A stretch of DNA of 64,000 nucleotides from Pedosphaera sp. (GTDB lineage: Bacteria > Verrucomicrobiota > Verrucomicrobiia > Limisphaerales > SXQI01), in the NCBI GenBank assembly GCA_025359965.1, contig JANYDC010000107.1, positions 83,801-147,800 on the forward strand, read 5' to 3'. Both the position numbers and the translations under genes were made by a program. Shown one piece after another: positions 63,529 through 64,000 of the stretch. Numbering within the stretch: position 1 is the first letter of the stretch; every line of letters starts with the position of its first letter. A model generated the notes under the pieces. It worked only from the letters and a program-made list of their open reading frames with translations, was not told where the DNA came from and did no database searches.

Positions 63529-64000
63529 CTACTTGCGCAAGCGCAGGAACTGGGACGCGCCAGTGGGCGTCACAGTGACACTGTTGTTAACCACGCCTTG
63601 CACAGGAGTCCAATCGGCTGGCGCAAGAGAGACCGACGACTCAAGCGTGTAGCCTTCAATACCGGCAGGCCATGTGATCACCAATGAGCCGGCGCTCAAC
63701 GAAATCACCAACGAAGGTGCAGTCACTTTGGCCGGAGCCTGACCTACAGGGATGCCAGCGGCGGATGGCCCGCCCAAAGCGATCATTTCAGCATCGGTCA
63801 TCTTGGTGGAGCGCACTTGGATGGAGTTGACATACATGTCGCGGCGTTCGTCCTGGTCGCCGTCACCGAACAGGATTGCTGTCGGCTGCATGGCCCGGCG
63901 CGGATTGTCCAAGCCTTGGTTGGCTGTCCAATCGTCCTGCTTGATGCCGTCCACGAACTTCGTCACCACAGGAGGTGTGGCTGCCTCGTCATAGGCTGCG
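63529..64000 (-). CDS. Secreted LamG-like protein, C-terminal part only
   Basis: The frame runs off the right edge of the window; only the last 157 residues are seen. MYVNSIQVRSTKMTDAEMIA is the last strand and turn of a LamG/concanavalin-like domain of the type seen in this phylum. The C-terminal module (LVITWPAGIEGYTLESSVSL, ending GASQFLRLRK) is the same kind as the FYRV-ending modules of the other secreted proteins here. The start and any signal peptide lie outside. Confidence 0.75.
   Translation of the reverse strand, partial: AAYDEAATPPVVTKFVDGIKQDDWTANQGLDNPRRAMQPTAILFGDGDQDERRDMYVNSIQVRSTKMTDAEMIALGGPSAAGIPVGQAPAKVTAPSLVISLSAGSLVITWPAGIEGYTLESSVSLAPADWTPVQGVVNNSVTVTPTGASQFLRLRK

Overview
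This 64 kb window looks like chromosomal DNA of a Verrucomicrobiota bacterium, most likely from the Pedosphaera/Limisphaera side of the phylum (subdivision 3). The assignment is an inference. It rests on a Gloeobacter/Verrucomicrobia-type tandem-repeat protein, large secreted LamG and jelly-roll proteins that end in the short FYRV-type C-terminal module common in this group, several sugar-phosphate isomerase/epimerase-like and phytanoyl-CoA-dioxygenase-like genes, and a Rho factor with a very long disordered N-terminus. No rRNA, tRNA, CRISPR array, insertion sequence or prophage was found.

Layout. 1-9.6 kb: a MoxR/DUF58 pair, a secreted unknown protein, then a minus-strand run xylB, dUTPase, hpt, moaD, moaE; a small degenerate patch at 6.3-6.75 kb; a HEAT-like/RNA methyltransferase fusion; pyrD. 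9.6-18.9 kb: an exopolysaccharide locus with an FHA membrane protein, an export lipoprotein, a Wzc/GumC-type tyrosine kinase with a tyrosine-rich tail, an outer-membrane barrel, an ArnT-like membrane glycosyltransferase, and a sigma-54 response regulator with its PAS histidine kinase. 18.9-25.5 kb: corA, dnaA with tandem DnaA-box-like 11-mers upstream, glnB, a type II restriction-modification pair (HNH nuclease plus C5 methylase), and a second sigma-54 regulator. 25.5-30.8 kb: one giant secreted metalloprotease-like protein. 30.9-33.9 kb: a secreted TIM-barrel protein, then a compact arsenic operon (arsR, aquaglyceroporin, DUF6428-like gene with an interrupted frame, arsC) behind a recognisable promoter/operator. 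33.9-38.2 kb: rho and a striking single ORF that fuses a low-molecular-weight phosphatase, RpiB and serine hydroxymethyltransferase. 38.4-45 kb: secreted proteins. 45.1-50.7 kb: a LarA-like enzyme, an SDR, a monohaem c-type protein, an AraC regulator, and a divergent dioxygenase/TIM-barrel pair that looks like carbohydrate catabolism. 50.7-59.7 kb: a Ski2-like helicase, a two-gene membrane unit whose first gene is frameshifted, and a DUF4912/GH57 branching-enzyme pair. 59.9-64 kb: ECF sigma/anti-sigma, a DUF6249-like membrane protein, comM, and the end of a LamG-like secreted protein.

Possible functional links: the tyrosine kinase of the exopolysaccharide locus and the phosphatase domain of the triple fusion are potential opposing activities on phosphotyrosine. 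The arsenic operon has no ArsB/Acr3 pump, so the aquaporin would be the arsenite exit route. The most novel-looking items are the phosphatase-RpiB-SHMT fusion and the DUF6428 gene, whose frame break falls exactly on a G-GGA-AAG heptamer in the -1 direction.
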